Assembly (NCBI RefSeq): GCF_000955955.1
Contig: NZ_JYJG01000007.1
Span: forward strand, 62,001 to 126,000
From: Lentzea aerocolonigenes
Lineage (GTDB): Bacteria; Actinomycetota; Actinomycetes; Mycobacteriales; Pseudonocardiaceae
Length of the DNA stretch: 64,000 nucleotides
Reading direction: 5' to 3'
Part shown: piece after piece, positions 63,696-64,000 of the stretch
How the letters are laid out: each line of letters starts with the position of its first letter
Numbering within the stretch: the first letter of the stretch is position 1
Position numbers and translations under genes: made by a program
Notes under the pieces: generated by a model
Seen by the model: the letters and a program-made list of their open reading frames with translations, nothing else
What the model was told of the DNA's origin: nothing
Databases searched by the model: none

Positions 63696-64000
63696 GCGCC
63701 GGCTCCACGCCACGGCGGCGCGCGATCGCCTGCATGTTGTCCTCGCCCCAGTCGCCCAACGGTCCCAGGGCGTCGTTCAGCCGCACGCCCAACGGTGTCA
63801 GCGAGTACTCGACGCGCGGCGGCACCTCGTGGAACACCTCGCGGTGCACGATCTGGTCCGCTTCCATCTCGCGCAGTACCTGGATCAGCATCTTCTCGCT
63901 GATGCCGGACACCGCCCGGCGCAGCTCGCCCGTGCGCAACGGGCCGTGGTGCAGCGCCCAGAGGATCAGCGCCTTCCACCGGCCGCCGATCACGTCGATA
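63685..64000 (-). CDS. HxlR-family regulator, 5' end outside the window
   Basis: About 105 residues are visible; the gene continues beyond base 64000. The winged-helix pattern is that of HxlR/DUF24: IGGRWKALILWAL, GELRRAVSGISEKMLIQVL and the wing with PRVEYSLTPLG. Proteins of this family respond to aldehydes, oxidants or quinones. The gene is convergent with the hypothetical gene at 62895 and overlaps it by 11 bases. Confidence 0.9.
   Translation of the reverse strand, partial: IDVIGGRWKALILWALHHGPLRTGELRRAVSGISEKMLIQVLREMEADQIVHREVFHEVPPRVEYSLTPLGVRLNDALGPLGDWGEDNMQAIARRRGVEPAPRH

Overview
The window is high-GC DNA from an actinomycete, most likely a member of the Pseudonocardiaceae or a relative. 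This is inferred from the codon use, the frequent GTG starts, the menaquinone and phenylacetate gene sets, a MenJ-type reductase and the 14-gene nuo operon. The gene order menD / mgtA-like glycosyltransferase / menG / geranylgeranyl-reductase-type menJ / polyprenyl synthase / htpX matches the block known from mycobacteria and Streptomyces, with several insertions.

Layout. 1-3636: tail of a large secreted or surface toxin-like protein with KPHD repeats, followed by four tightly overlapping small genes. These include a second copy of the toxin-tail module and two paralogous acidic proteins. 3644-15744: menaquinone genes (menA, menE, menB, menD, menF) interrupted by a secreted SH3-like protein, a lone TnpB element that abuts the 3' end of menE, a membrane protein with an N-terminal RHIM-like segment, a secreted M1 peptidase, a composite repeat/hairpin region, a GrpB-family gene and a DUF3592-like gene. 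15754-19389: paaABCDE, the ring-epoxidising phenylacetyl-CoA multicomponent oxygenase. 19432-25266: a membrane protein, an IMPase-family phosphatase, two GT4 glycosyltransferases, menG and menJ. 25399-42136: Rex-type operators, nuoA-N in canonical order, and the isoprenyl diphosphate synthase. 42142-52980: RarD-type transporter, a Pro/Glu-rich sunset-domain protein, a catalase-family protein, the KorAB 2-oxoacid:ferredoxin oxidoreductase, a crotonase, an Lrp/DDAH divergent pair, a methyltransferase flanked by two copies of a 56-bp hairpin repeat, and a MerR-type regulator. 52981-54313: a gene-poor stretch with a strong hairpin and a 29-bp tandem repeat, then a nucleotidyltransferase-fold gene. 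54447-64000: small membrane and hypothetical proteins, a lytic transglycosylase, a LysR regulator divergent from an orphan NuoB-NuoC-NuoI trio plus htpX, rfbA, a YajQ protein, tRNA-Tyr, a PP2C-like pair and the end of an HxlR regulator.

Functionally the window is centred on respiration. The men genes and the polyprenyl synthase make menaquinone, menJ probably reduces its side chain, complex I reduces it, and KorAB supplies reduced ferredoxin. The two perfect Rex-type operators suggest that nuo transcription follows the NADH/NAD+ ratio. menC, menH and the rex gene are not in the window.

Most worth a second look: the toxin-like locus at the left edge with its duplicated module; the RHIM-like motif on the membrane protein transcribed with menB; the reduced NuoB-C-I cluster with its own LysR regulator; and the uncharacterised repeat structures at 13086-13411, 51632-52600 and 53325-53469.
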